Origin: an uncultured Butyricimonas sp.
Lineage (GTDB): Bacteria; Bacteroidota; Bacteroidia; Bacteroidales; Marinifilaceae
Length of the DNA stretch: 35,613 nucleotides
Direction of reading: 5' to 3'
NCBI GenBank assembly: GCA_944320555.1
Contig: CALUHX010000130.1
Coordinates: 1-35,613 of the forward strand
Both the position numbers and the translations under genes were made by a program. This document shows, piece by piece, positions 8,192 through 15,491 of the stretch. Each line of letters starts with the position of its first letter. The stretch's first letter is position 1. The notes under the pieces are model-generated. The model made no database searches and was not told the DNA's origin. It saw only the letters and a list, made by a program, of their open reading frames with translations.

Positions 8192-9424
8192 TCACCCAAA
8201 GAAAATGTAGCAAATCGCAATGGCCGCCACGATGCCCGCCAAATCGGCTATCAGCCCGCAGGGCACGGCGTACCGGGTGTTCTTTATGCCCACCGAGCCG
8301 AAATACACGGCGAGGATATAAAACGTCGTGTCCGTGGCTCCCTGGAAGGCGCAGGCCAGCCGCCCGGCGAAAGAGTCCGCCCCGTAGGTCGTCATCGTGT
8401 CAATCATCAGCCCCCTCGCCCCGCTCCCGCTCAACGGTTTCATCAACGCGGTCGGCAACGCCGGAATGAAATCGGAATTCAAGCCGCACGCCTCGCACGC
8501 CCATCGCAGACCGTCCATCAGCAAATCCATCGCCCCCGCGGCCCGGAACACCCCCACGGCCACCAATATCGCCACCAGATAGGGAATAATCTTCACCGCC
8601 ACGGAGAACCCCTCCTTCGCCCCGTCGATGAAGGCGTCGTAGACATTGACGCGCCGCCAAGCCCCCATCGCGATAAAGGCCACGATAATCGAGAAAAGAA
8701 TCACGTTGCTCGCCACCCCCGACACCCGCGTGATGGTCTCCCGGTCCAATCCGGCAAAATACCAGATGACACCTCCCACCGCCAGCGTGCCCCCCAGAAT
8801 ATAGGCCAACACCACCCGATCGAACAAATTGATGCGCTGGTAAACGGCCACGGCTATCAGCCCGGCCAGCGTGGAGCAATACGTGGCCAGCAATATCGGA
8901 ATGAAAATATCCGCCGGGTTCGCCGCCCCCAACTGCGCCCGGTAGACCATGATGGACACGGGAATGACGGTCAATCCCGACGTGTTCAGCACCAGAAACA
9001 TGATTTGCGCGTTCGACGCCCTTTCCGGCCGCGGGTTCGACTCCTGCATCTGCTGCATGGCCTTCAATCCCACGGGTGTCGCAGCGTTGTCCAGCCCCAG
9101 CATGTTGGCGGCTATGTTCATCATAATCGAGCCGTAGGCCGGACTGTTGGGGGGCAACTCGGGAAACAGCCTGCGGAAAAACGGAGTAATCACCCACGAC
9201 AACACTTTCACCGCCCCTCCCCGCTCGCCAATCTTCATGATGCCCATCCAAAGGGTCAGCACGCCCGTCAGCCCCAACGAAATCTCGAACCCCGTCTTCG
9301 CCGTGTCGAACGTGGAGGAAACGATGGCCGAAAACACTTCCGTGTCGCCCAAGAAAATCAACTTCCCCAAAGCGACCGCGAACGCCACCGCGAAAAAGAA
9401 TATCCAAATGTAATTCAGCACCAT
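8192..9424 (-). CDS. SpmA-SpmB fusion (nucleoside-recognition/Gate domain membrane protein)
   Basis: This 410-residue polytopic membrane protein combines both halves of the spore maturation pair in one chain. The SpmA-like half runs to about 190 (VLTLWMGIMKIGERGG, NMLGLDNAATPVGLKAM). The SpmB-like half contains IIPYLVAILVAVGVFRAAG, LPTALMKPLSGSGARGLMID and AFQGATDTTFYILAVYFGSVG. The two Gate-type domains are related to nucleoside transporters. The fused form is common in non-sporulating Bacteroidota, so the name does not imply sporulation; the transported or sensed substrate is unknown. The longer open frame begins at 9511, but the ATG at 9424 (MVLNYIWIFFF) was chosen because the upstream residues are basic and low-complexity and run toward the 9490-9677 repeat. 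Confidence 0.9.
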   Translation of the reverse strand: MVLNYIWIFFFAVAFAVALGKLIFLGDTEVFSAIVSSTFDTAKTGFEISLGLTGVLTLWMGIMKIGERGGAVKVLSWVITPFFRRLFPELPPNSPAYGSIMMNIAANMLGLDNAATPVGLKAMQQMQESNPRPERASNAQIMFLVLNTSGLTVIPVSIMVYRAQLGAANPADIFIPILLATYCSTLAGLIAVAVYQRINLFDRVVLAYILGGTLAVGGVIWYFAGLDRETITRVSGVASNVILFSIIVAFIAMGAWRRVNVYDAFIDGAKEGFSVAVKIIPYLVAILVAVGVFRAAGAMDLLMDGLRWACEACGLNSDFIPALPTALMKPLSGSGARGLMIDTMTTYGADSFAGRLACAFQGATDTTFYILAVYFGSVGIKNTRYAVPCGLIADLAGIVAAIAICYIFFG

Positions 9425-9489
9425 GAGCCTGTCTGTTAAAGATTCAAGAAAGCGACACACTCCACCCTCCCAAAACCCGCAAAGCCTGC

Positions 9490-9677
9490 CACGGCGAGTC
9501 AAAACAGCCAATCATACCCCTCCGTCTGCTTCGCAGCCACCTCCCCTATTTTAGGGGAGGAATTGCCGAACAATGAGATTCTGCCAAATGACTTTGTTCC
9601 GCAAACTCTCCCCCTATGGTAGGGGGAGTACCCCGAAAGGGGGTAGGGGTACGAATATCGAATTTCGACACTCCCCC
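9490..9677. repeat. Hairpin-rich dispersed repeat, copy 1 (MITE-like, worn ends)
   Basis: This segment matches the repeat at 15296-15469 over most of its length. Shared blocks are CATACCCCTCCGTCTGCTTC, the hairpin CCTCCCCTA-TTT-TAGGGGAGG, a second hairpin of CTCCCCCTA paired with TAGGGGGAG, and AGTACCCCGAAAGGGGGTAGGGGTA. The ends have decayed: the right end keeps ATTTCGACAC and the left end keeps only parts of its complement. Boundaries were set by alignment to copy 2 and are uncertain by several bases. It occupies most of the 295-base gap between spmAB and folD, both on the minus strand. Confidence 0.8.
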
Positions 9678-9719
9678 GTGAACTTTACGCGCCTTATGAT
9701 TTCACTCCCGTGCCGCCCG

Positions 9720-10595
9720 TCATCCGCGCTTCTGGCAAGCGAGAAGCGTGTTCTTCAACAAAGAGACAATCGTCATCGGTCCCACGCCACCGGGCACCGG
9801 CGTGATATAGGAACACTTGGGCGCCACATGGTCGTAGTCCACGTCCCCGATAAGCTTCCAACCCGACTTCGCCGTCTCGGAAGGCACCCTGTGGATGCCC
9901 ACGTCGATGACCACTGCGCCCTCGCGCACCATGTCCTCCTTGATGAAGTTGGGCACGCCGATAGCCACGATCAGGATATCGGCCTGAAGCGTTATCTCTT
10001 TCAAATTTTTCGTCCGGCTGTGGCACATCGTCACCGTGCAGTTCGCATGCTTGGCCTTCCGCGACATCAACACCGCCATCGGGGTGCCCACGATGTTGCT
10101 CCTCCCGACAACCACGCAGTGCTTCCCCTCCGTCTCAATCCCGTAGCGGGCGATAAGCTCCACGATTCCCGCCGGAGTGGCCGGTAAGAATGTCGGCAAC
10201 CCCAACACCATCCGCCCCACGTTGCAAGGATGGAAACCGTCCACATCCTTGTCCGGAGAAATCCGGTTCAGCACTTTCTCCTCCGAGATGTGCTTCGGCA
10301 GGGGCAATTGAACGATGAATCCGTCCACATCCGCGTCGTCGTTCAGCCTGTCAATCACCTCCAACAACTGCTCCTCCGAAATATCGCTCCCATACCGGAA
10401 CTCGGAACTCTTGATTCCGACCGCCTGGCAGGCCTTCACCTTGCTGGCCACGTAAGTCTCGCTCGCGGGGTCGTTCCCCACAAGCACCGCCGCCAGATGA
10501 GGCACTTTCTTGCCTTCGGCCGTCATGCGGGCCACCTCATCCGCGATTTCCTGCTTCACCTGAGCAGAGATTTTCTTACCGTCAATTATTTCCAT
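9720..10595 (-). CDS. folD: FolD, methylenetetrahydrofolate dehydrogenase/methenyl-THF cyclohydrolase
   Basis: This 291-residue protein is a full-length FolD, which interconverts 5,10-methylene-, 5,10-methenyl- and 10-formyl-tetrahydrofolate using NADP. The catalytic Tyr/Lys pair is in [11 protein letters not shown] (Tyr48, Lys52), with VQLPLPKHI (about 94-102), the [10 protein letters not shown] signature (113-122) and the NADP-binding [11 protein letters not shown] (161-171). The C-terminal [12 protein letters not shown] signature is intact. It lies 31 bases downstream of ffh on the same strand and is probably cotranscribed with it. The start ATG at 10595 gives the normal [12 protein letters not shown]-terminus. 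Confidence 0.98.
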   Translation of the reverse strand: MEIIDGKKISAQVKQEIADEVARMTAEGKKVPHLAAVLVGNDPASETYVASKVKACQAVGIKSSEFRYGSDISEEQLLEVIDRLNDDADVDGFIVQLPLPKHISEEKVLNRISPDKDVDGFHPCNVGRMVLGLPTFLPATPAGIVELIARYGIETEGKHCVVVGRSNIVGTPMAVLMSRKAKHANCTVTMCHSRTKNLKEITLQADILIVAIGVPNFIKEDMVREGAVVIDVGIHRVPSETAKSGWKLIGDVDYDHVAPKCSYITPVPGGVGPMTIVSLLKNTLLACQKRG

Positions 10596-10626
10596 CAGTA
10601 TGATTATTTAAATTCGCTATTCAACC

Positions 10627-11949
10627 TTACCGCCTCAACGACGGGCGTCCCATCATCTTGCCCCCCTTGGAAAGCATCCGCATCATCTTCTTCGATTCGT
10701 CGAACTGCTTCAGCAGGCGGTTCACGTCCTGAATCGTCATGCCGCTTCCCAGGGCGATCCGCTTGCGCCTCGACCCGTTGATGATTTCCGGATTCTCACG
10801 CTCCGCCGGAGTCATGGAATAGATAATGGCCTCCACGCCCTTGAACGCGTCGTCGTCAATGTCCACGTTCTTCAACGCCTTCCCCACGCCCGGAATCATG
10901 GACGCGAGCTCCTTGATGTTGCCCATCTTCTTGATTTGCTGTATCTGGCTCAGGAAATCATTGAAATTGAACTGGTTCTTGGCGATTTTCTTTTGCAGTT
11001 TCTTGGCCTCCTCGGCGTCGAACTGCTCCTGCGCGCGCTCCACCAACGACACGATGTCGCCCATCCCCAATATGCGGTCGGCCATACGGTCGGGATGGAA
11101 CACGTCCAGCGCCTCCAGCTTCTCGCCCGTCCCCACGAACTTGATGGGCTTGTTCACCACCGTGCGGATAGACAACGCCGCTCCGCCCCTGGTGTCGCCG
11201 TCCAGCTTCGTCAGCACCACGCCGTCGAAATCCAAACGGTCGTTGAACTCCTTCGCCGTGTTCACGGCGTCCTGGCCGGTCATGGAATCCACCACGAACA
11301 ACGTCTCGCTCGGCGAAATGGCGTTCTTAATGGCGGCGATCTCGTTCATCATCTGCTCGTCGATGGCCAAACGTCCCGCCGTGTCCACAATCACCACGTC
11401 CTTCCCCGTCGCCTTGGCCTCCTTCACGGCGTTCCGGGCGATTTCCACGGCGTTCTTGTTCCCGTCCTCGCTGTACACCGGCACGTCGATTTGCGCGCCC
11501 AGCACCTTCAACTGCTCGATGGCGGCCGGACGATAAATGTCGCACGCCACCAGCAACGGGTGTTTCCCCCGCTTCGTCTTCAGCAGGTTGGCCAACTTGC
11601 CGGAAAAGGTCGTCTTACCGGAACCTTGAAGTCCGGACATCAAGATTACCGCCGGCGAGCCTTTCAGATTGATGTCCACGCTTTGGCCGCCCATCAGCTG
11701 AATCAACTCGTCGTGCACGATTTTCACCATCATCTGCCCCGGCTTCACCGCCGTGAGCACGTTCATGCCCAACGCCTTATCCTTCACGGTGTTCGTGAAC
11801 TCCTTGGCAATTTTGTAATTCACATCGGCGTCCAGCAACGAGCGGCGCACTTCCTTCAGCGTCTCCGCCACGTTAATCTCGGTGATTTTCCCCTGTCCCT
11901 TTAAAATTTTAAACGACTTCTCAAGTCTTTCGGATAGATTCTCAAACAT
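10627..11949 (-). CDS. ffh: Ffh, signal recognition particle GTPase
   Basis: This is the 440-residue SRP54 homologue that binds signal peptides and SRP RNA and delivers nascent chains to FtsY. The N domain spans about 1-90. The G domain has G1 SGLQGSGKTT (105-114), DTAGR (189-193) and TKLDGDTRGG (247-256). The M domain (about 300-440) carries the SRP-RNA-binding segment SRRKRIALGSGMTIQDVN. Length and domain order are standard. A TAATTTTG -7-like box lies at 12001-12008 upstream. folD follows after 31 bases. Confidence 0.98.
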   Translation of the reverse strand: MFENLSERLEKSFKILKGQGKITEINVAETLKEVRRSLLDADVNYKIAKEFTNTVKDKALGMNVLTAVKPGQMMVKIVHDELIQLMGGQSVDINLKGSPAVILMSGLQGSGKTTFSGKLANLLKTKRGKHPLLVACDIYRPAAIEQLKVLGAQIDVPVYSEDGNKNAVEIARNAVKEAKATGKDVVIVDTAGRLAIDEQMMNEIAAIKNAISPSETLFVVDSMTGQDAVNTAKEFNDRLDFDGVVLTKLDGDTRGGAALSIRTVVNKPIKFVGTGEKLEALDVFHPDRMADRILGMGDIVSLVERAQEQFDAEEAKKLQKKIAKNQFNFNDFLSQIQQIKKMGNIKELASMIPGVGKALKNVDIDDDAFKGVEAIIYSMTPAERENPEIINGSRRKRIALGSGMTIQDVNRLLKQFDESKKMMRMLSKGGKMMGRPSLRR

Positions 11950-12000
11950 ATTTGTCTCTCGATAAATTCTCTGTTAAACTGATAACGCTCTCATTCCCCG

Positions 12001-12008
12001 CAAAATTA
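12001..12008 (-). promoter_or_regulatory. -7-like box TAATTTTG upstream of ffh
   Basis: The minus-strand sequence TAATTTTG matches the Bacteroidota -7 consensus TAnnTTTG and lies about 52 bases before the ffh ATG. No TTTG -33 element is seen at the proper spacing, so this is a half-site call. The same octamer recurs before the radical SAM gene and the DUF6282-like gene. Confidence 0.35.
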
Positions 12009-12045
12009 ATACATTTAGCGAAAAAACATTCACGTTTACATGATT

Positions 12046-12705
12046 TTACTTGCGCCCTATGTTTTTCAATACCACGAATGTCCTGTCAATCAAGTCATTG
12101 TCCACAACCACAGTGAACTCGTTCGTTGAGGACACGATTTCCAACAGGTTGACCCCCTCCATGGCCAGCTCCTTCAGTATGCTGTAATAAAAACCGGACT
12201 GCTGGATATTGCCCTTGGGCAGTTTCAGCGTCACCGACGCCAGCCCGTTCTGCTTGAACAGGCACAACTCGTTTTGGAAATAACGGTCCACCACGTCCTC
12301 CAGCACATTGCTCACCACGATGTTTGTCTCGAACACCCCTTGCACCATCGTGTAAAACACCTCCTCCCGCTTCGTCACGGATTTCAACACCTTGATGTGG
12401 CAGTCCAGCAACGTGCTTGAATTCTTGAACGTGTAATCGCACAAATTGCTCCGCAGGATAATATCCCCCAGATTGCCCAACAGGTTGTCCAACTGGGCGT
12501 GCTCCTGAATCTGCAACGAGGGCGTCAGGCGGTTCAACGCCATCACGACAGCCCCCTGGTTCACGGGCTTGCCCACCTTCCGCTCCACCTCGCCCTGCAC
12601 CTGCCGCGCCAGGGCCGACACATTGATGATTCCCGCCACCAGCGCCTCCGACAAAAAAGGCCGGTGCCTCACAATCTCCTCCACCACTTGCGCTACGCTT
12701 ACCAT
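12046..12705 (-). CDS. ACT-domain protein
   Basis: This 219-residue cytoplasmic protein has an N-terminal helical, winged-helix-like part (VAQVVEEIVRHRPFLSEALVAGIINVSALARQV in pieces). Its C-terminal half has ACT-type beta-alpha-beta patterning (GNIQQSGFYYSILKELA, GVNLLEIVSSTNEFTVVV). ACT domains usually bind amino acids or other small ligands. An N-terminal helix-turn-helix joined to ACT repeats would suit a ligand-sensing regulator, but neither DNA binding nor the ligand can be shown from sequence. Related proteins occur across Bacteroidota without a settled name. It follows the ProXp-type deacylase by 34 bases on the same strand, so both may be part of one transcript starting at the radical SAM gene. 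Confidence 0.75.
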   Translation of the reverse strand: MVSVAQVVEEIVRHRPFLSEALVAGIINVSALARQVQGEVERKVGKPVNQGAVVMALNRLTPSLQIQEHAQLDNLLGNLGDIILRSNLCDYTFKNSSTLLDCHIKVLKSVTKREEVFYTMVQGVFETNIVVSNVLEDVVDRYFQNELCLFKQNGLASVTLKLPKGNIQQSGFYYSILKELAMEGVNLLEIVSSTNEFTVVVDNDLIDRTFVVLKNIGRK

Positions 12706-12739
12706 ATCTCTTCCTGTTTCTTAATTGTTATTCTCTTTG

Positions 12740-13234
12740 TCAATACAACTCTATCCACTCGTACCCGTTCCCGGTGTGATCCATGTAGCGGATAAAATCC
12801 TCCAACCGGATGGCCAGCGAGGCCCGGTTGTCGTTCGGGTGAAACGACAGTTTCTCCGCCTGCAGCAGATTTTTGTCCAAAAACACGTGCACGTGGTGCT
12901 CCGCGTCGTTCACCAGTCCGAAAGGACTCACCGACCCCGGACGCAGCCCGAGGTATTTCTCCATCCGCGCCTCCGAGGCGAAAGACAACTTCCCCTGCTT
13001 CAGCCGCTTCTCCAAATCGTGGATGGCCAGGTCGTGGTCGCAGTCGAACACCACGAGATAATGCTTGTTCCCCTTGTGGTTTCTGAAAAACAAGTTCTTG
13101 CAATGCGTGCTGCGCTCCAGTTTCGACCAATACCTCTTCGCGATTTCTATCGTCGGCGCCTCGGGATGTTCCACGTAATCGAACTCAATTCCCAACGCCT
13201 CCAACGTCTCATACACTTTTTCTTGTCCTATCAT
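12740..13234 (-). CDS. ProXp-type (PrdX/YbaK-like) aminoacyl-tRNA editing deacylase
   Basis: This 164-residue protein belongs to the YbaK/ProRS-associated domain family, which hydrolyses mischarged Ala-tRNA(Pro) and related species in trans. Typical segments are FDYVEHPEAPTIEIA, HCKNLFFRNHKGNKHYLVV, a region with LSFASEARMEKYLGLRPGS and VSPFGLVNDAEHHVHVFLD. The start at 13234 (MIGQEKVYETLEALGI) was chosen over an in-frame codon at 13330. It overlaps the stop of the upstream radical SAM gene by four bases (ATGA), implying translational coupling, and the upstream extension would lie entirely within that gene. Confidence 0.92.
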   Translation of the reverse strand: MIGQEKVYETLEALGIEFDYVEHPEAPTIEIAKRYWSKLERSTHCKNLFFRNHKGNKHYLVVFDCDHDLAIHDLEKRLKQGKLSFASEARMEKYLGLRPGSVSPFGLVNDAEHHVHVFLDKNLLQAEKLSFHPNDNRASLAIRLEDFIRYMDHTGNGYEWIELY

Positions 13235-14169
13235 AATGTTTTGTTTACATACAACTTTCCTTGCCACGTGTCCGCCTCCTCCAACCGTTTGTCCAACTTG
13301 GCGGCGAACTCGAAATTCTTCGACCCCCATCTCGGGGCAATCAGATACTCCGCGGGCGACTGGTTCACGAACCGCTCCAAGTAAATCCTCGGCGGAATCC
13401 GCTCAATCACCCTCACGATGAAATCCAAATACTCCTCCTCCGAATACAGCGCGAACGCCGCCGGATTCGCAGAATACTGCTCCGCCATCCGCGTCCCCCT
13501 CACGATTTGCAACTGGTGCAGCTTCAATATGTCTATCGGCAACTCGCACAGCCGCGCCGCGCCCGCCAGCATCGCCTCCGGCGTCTCTCCCGGCAATCCG
13601 AAAATCAGATGCGCCCCCACGGCGATTCCCCGACCGCTCGCCGCACGTATGGCAGCCTCCGACTCCGCGAAGCCATGCCCCCGGTTCACCGACCGCAGCA
13701 CCTCGTCGTCCGCCGACTCCACCCCGAACTCCACGCACACGTACTTCCCCCTCCCTGCGATTTCCTCCAAGTAGTCCAACGTCTCGCCGCTCACCGCGTC
13801 GGGTCTCGTTCCGACCACCAGTCCCACAACCAGCGGATGCGCCAATGCCTCCTCGTACCGCTCCCGCAACACCGCCAACGGCGCGTACGTGCCGGAATAC
13901 GCCTGAAAATAGGCCAAATACTTTTGTCCCTCGTACTTACGCCCAAAGAACCGGACACCCTCCTCTATCTGTCCGGTGATGCCCTTCACCTCCCGGCAAT
14001 AGGCGGGACTGAAACTGGCGTTGTTGCAAAACGCGCAACCGCCCGCTCCCTTCGTCCCGTCCCGGTTCGGACAAGTGAAACCGCCGTCAATGGAAAGTTT
14101 CTGCACGCGCCCTCCGAACAACCGCCTGCAATACGTCGCATAATCGTTATATCGCTTTCGTCTTTCCAT
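13231..14169 (-). CDS. TIGR01212-family radical SAM protein (YhcC-like)
   Basis: This 312-residue radical SAM enzyme has the family's cluster-binding cysteines at Cys33, Cys45 and Cys48 in FTCPNRDGTK...GCAFCNN, a longer first spacing than the classical CxxxCxxC, as is normal for TIGR01212/YhcC. Other landmarks are YFQAYSGTYAP, VGTRPDAVS, VEFGVESADDEVLRSVNRGH and HLIFGLPGET. The biological substrate of the family is not firmly established. It is the first gene of a probable operon with the editing deacylase (ATGA overlap) and the ACT protein. Two TAATTTTG motifs lie just upstream. Confidence 0.93.
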   Translation of the reverse strand: MERRKRYNDYATYCRRLFGGRVQKLSIDGGFTCPNRDGTKGAGGCAFCNNASFSPAYCREVKGITGQIEEGVRFFGRKYEGQKYLAYFQAYSGTYAPLAVLRERYEEALAHPLVVGLVVGTRPDAVSGETLDYLEEIAGRGKYVCVEFGVESADDEVLRSVNRGHGFAESEAAIRAASGRGIAVGAHLIFGLPGETPEAMLAGAARLCELPIDILKLHQLQIVRGTRMAEQYSANPAAFALYSEEEYLDFIVRVIERIPPRIYLERFVNQSPAEYLIAPRWGSKNFEFAAKLDKRLEEADTWQGKLYVNKTL

Positions 14170-14176
14170 CGTCCGT

Positions 14177-14200
14177 CAAAATTAACAGGCCGCAAAATTA
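14177..14200 (-). promoter_or_regulatory. Two TAATTTTG -7-like boxes upstream of the radical SAM gene
   Basis: Minus-strand TAATTTTG occurs at 14184-14177 and again at 14200-14193, 16 bases apart and 8-31 bases before the ATG at 14169. Each fits TAnnTTTG, but neither has a TTTG at the expected -33 spacing. The nearer one would leave almost no leader, so the farther is more likely used, if either is. Confidence 0.35.
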
Positions 14201-14587
14201 ATCATTTCCTCCGCCAAAATTTAACATCCCGTCCATTTTTTATTCCCGCCGCCCCCATCTCTCTCCCCCAAACCATTCTCTCCCCGCACTCCTCCCCTCC
14301 ACCATCACACCTCCGCCATACTTTCGCCTGCATTCCCGAGAATTTTCGGTGCTTCATCCGCGCATCAACCGTGTTCGCAAACGCCATTGACACTTCACAA
14401 TATCCCCAAAAATGCTCCACAAACCCAACGAAAGCCCGGCCCAACCCCGACTCTGCCCCGACGCGGCACTCCCCCGGAAATCCCCCCATTCACAAACCGC
14501 GACGCAAGATTCTTTATGTTCTCCCTTTGCAATTCTGCCCTTCATGGTTGATTTTTAGGAAAAAACCTCAAAGAGGACAAACGGGCA
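14201..14587. other. Intergenic stretch without a recognisable gene
   Basis: No convincing gene was found in this stretch of nearly 390 bases. The plus strand is markedly pyrimidine/C-rich (for example ATCTCTCTCCCCC and CACTCCTCCCCTCC near 14260-14300). A 95-codon minus-strand frame here (14202-14489) has a purine-biased, low-complexity composition and no family resemblance, so it is not called. No tRNA cloverleaf or clear terminator was seen. Confidence 0.5.
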
Positions 14588-15274
14588 TTATTTCTTCAAG
14601 GCGGCGATGGCCAGCAACACGCCCAACAACACGCCTAACAAGGCGGCGAAAAGCACGCGCGTGTCGCCGGGAAGCAGAAACGTTATGGTGTGGGCGGGAA
14701 ACCAGAAAAAGGGGATGGTCTTCTTAAAGACAAAGTTCCACTGCACCCGCCAGTTCAGGCCGGACATGATGTCGCCCATGCGGATGGGGGTGAAAAATCC
14801 CCGGAGGGTGCCGCCGTTCCGCAAAATGTGGGTGTCGGTGATTTTGTGCAAAGTCATAAACACCGGAGCAAAAAAAGTGTTCATCGTCACGGAAACGCAA
14901 AAGGCGACGAACACTTTCTCCCAAGAAAACGCCTCGCCCATGACCCGCACGGCGCTCTCCATTCCCATTGATCTCAGGAATACGGGCACGCCGGCGGCGA
15001 AAACCGTCATCGCCATGCTTATGCCCATGCCGAGGATTCCCCACACGAGAGCGCGGGGCAAAATGCCGAAGCCCGGACGGTTGTAGACCCCTGCGCTGAT
15101 GCGCAAGCCGATGCATTCTCCAAGGGTGGAGAGCACGGCGAATTTCAGAAAACTCATGACCATCCCGTGCTCGGCGTTGAACGTCTTGTAAAACGCATAC
15201 ACGGAGTCGGAAAGGAAAAAGGGAAGCAGACAGACAACGACGCACCCTATGAATACGAAATCTTTCTTTTTCAT
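14588..15274 (-). CDS. Integral membrane protein, possibly Mpv17/PMP22-like
   Basis: This 228-residue protein has several hydrophobic segments (about 7-25, 73-97, 120-140 and a C-terminal LFAALLGVLLGVLLAIAAL). The C-terminal MSGLNWRVQWNFVFKKTIPF plus FWFPAHTITFLLPGDTRVLF has the aromatic, W-rich spacing of Mpv17/PMP22 proteins, but the resemblance is loose. The start at 15274 (MKKKDFVFIGCVV) was chosen over an in-frame codon at 15346 that lies inside the dispersed repeat. It is the nearest downstream gene to repeat copy 2. Function is unknown. Confidence 0.65.
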   Translation of the reverse strand: MKKKDFVFIGCVVVCLLPFFLSDSVYAFYKTFNAEHGMVMSFLKFAVLSTLGECIGLRISAGVYNRPGFGILPRALVWGILGMGISMAMTVFAAGVPVFLRSMGMESAVRVMGEAFSWEKVFVAFCVSVTMNTFFAPVFMTLHKITDTHILRNGGTLRGFFTPIRMGDIMSGLNWRVQWNFVFKKTIPFFWFPAHTITFLLPGDTRVLFAALLGVLLGVLLAIAALKK

Positions 15275-15295
15275 ACACAAGAAAACACAAAGAAA

Positions 15296-15469
15296 GGAAC
15301 TGTGTCGAAATGGCCAATTATACCCCTCCGTCTGCTTCGCAGCCACCTCCCCTATTTTAGGGGAGGAGTTAAATACTTAAACAGCGTTGCTATTCAACTC
15401 TCCCCCTAAGGTAGGGGGAGTACCCCGAAGGGGGGTAGGGGTATGAAAACAGCATTTCGACACAGTTCC
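15296..15469. repeat. MITE-like element, copy 2, with 17-bp perfect terminal inverted repeats
   Basis: The left end GGAACTGTGTCGAAATG (15296-15312) is the exact reverse complement of the right end at 15453-15469. Inside are nested inverted repeats: ATACCCCT (15320-15327) with AGGGGTAT (15437-15444), hairpin CCTCCCCTA-TTT-TAGGGGAGG (15346-15366), hairpin CTCCCCCTA-AGG-TAGGGGGAG (15400-15420), and a small CTGC-TTC-GCAG. The element is 174 bases, codes for nothing evident and matches the worn copy at 9490-9677. No target-site duplication is obvious at the flanks. The structure fits a non-autonomous miniature transposable element or a REP/BIME-like palindromic repeat. Confidence 0.88.
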
Positions 15470-15491
15470 AATTCCATGAATATAAATAACC

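Noticed and set aside
8192-9424. Sporulation capacity suggested by an SpmA-SpmB protein
   Set aside because: Fused SpmAB proteins are common in non-sporulating Bacteroidota, and no other sporulation gene is present.
5519-9439. A 1306-codon plus-strand open frame spanning the TonB cluster and spmAB
   Set aside because: It is antisense to four genes with clear homology, is extremely rich in His, Arg and Pro, and arises because GC-rich codon use on the minus strand avoids stops in this frame.
14202-14489. A 95-codon minus-strand frame in the largest intergenic gap
   Set aside because: It has a purine-biased composition, no homologous motif and no start context; it follows from the C-rich plus strand.
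15296-15469. CRISPR array reading of the repeated CCCC/GGGG segments
   Set aside because: The repeats are inverted hairpins without regular spacers, and no cas gene is nearby.
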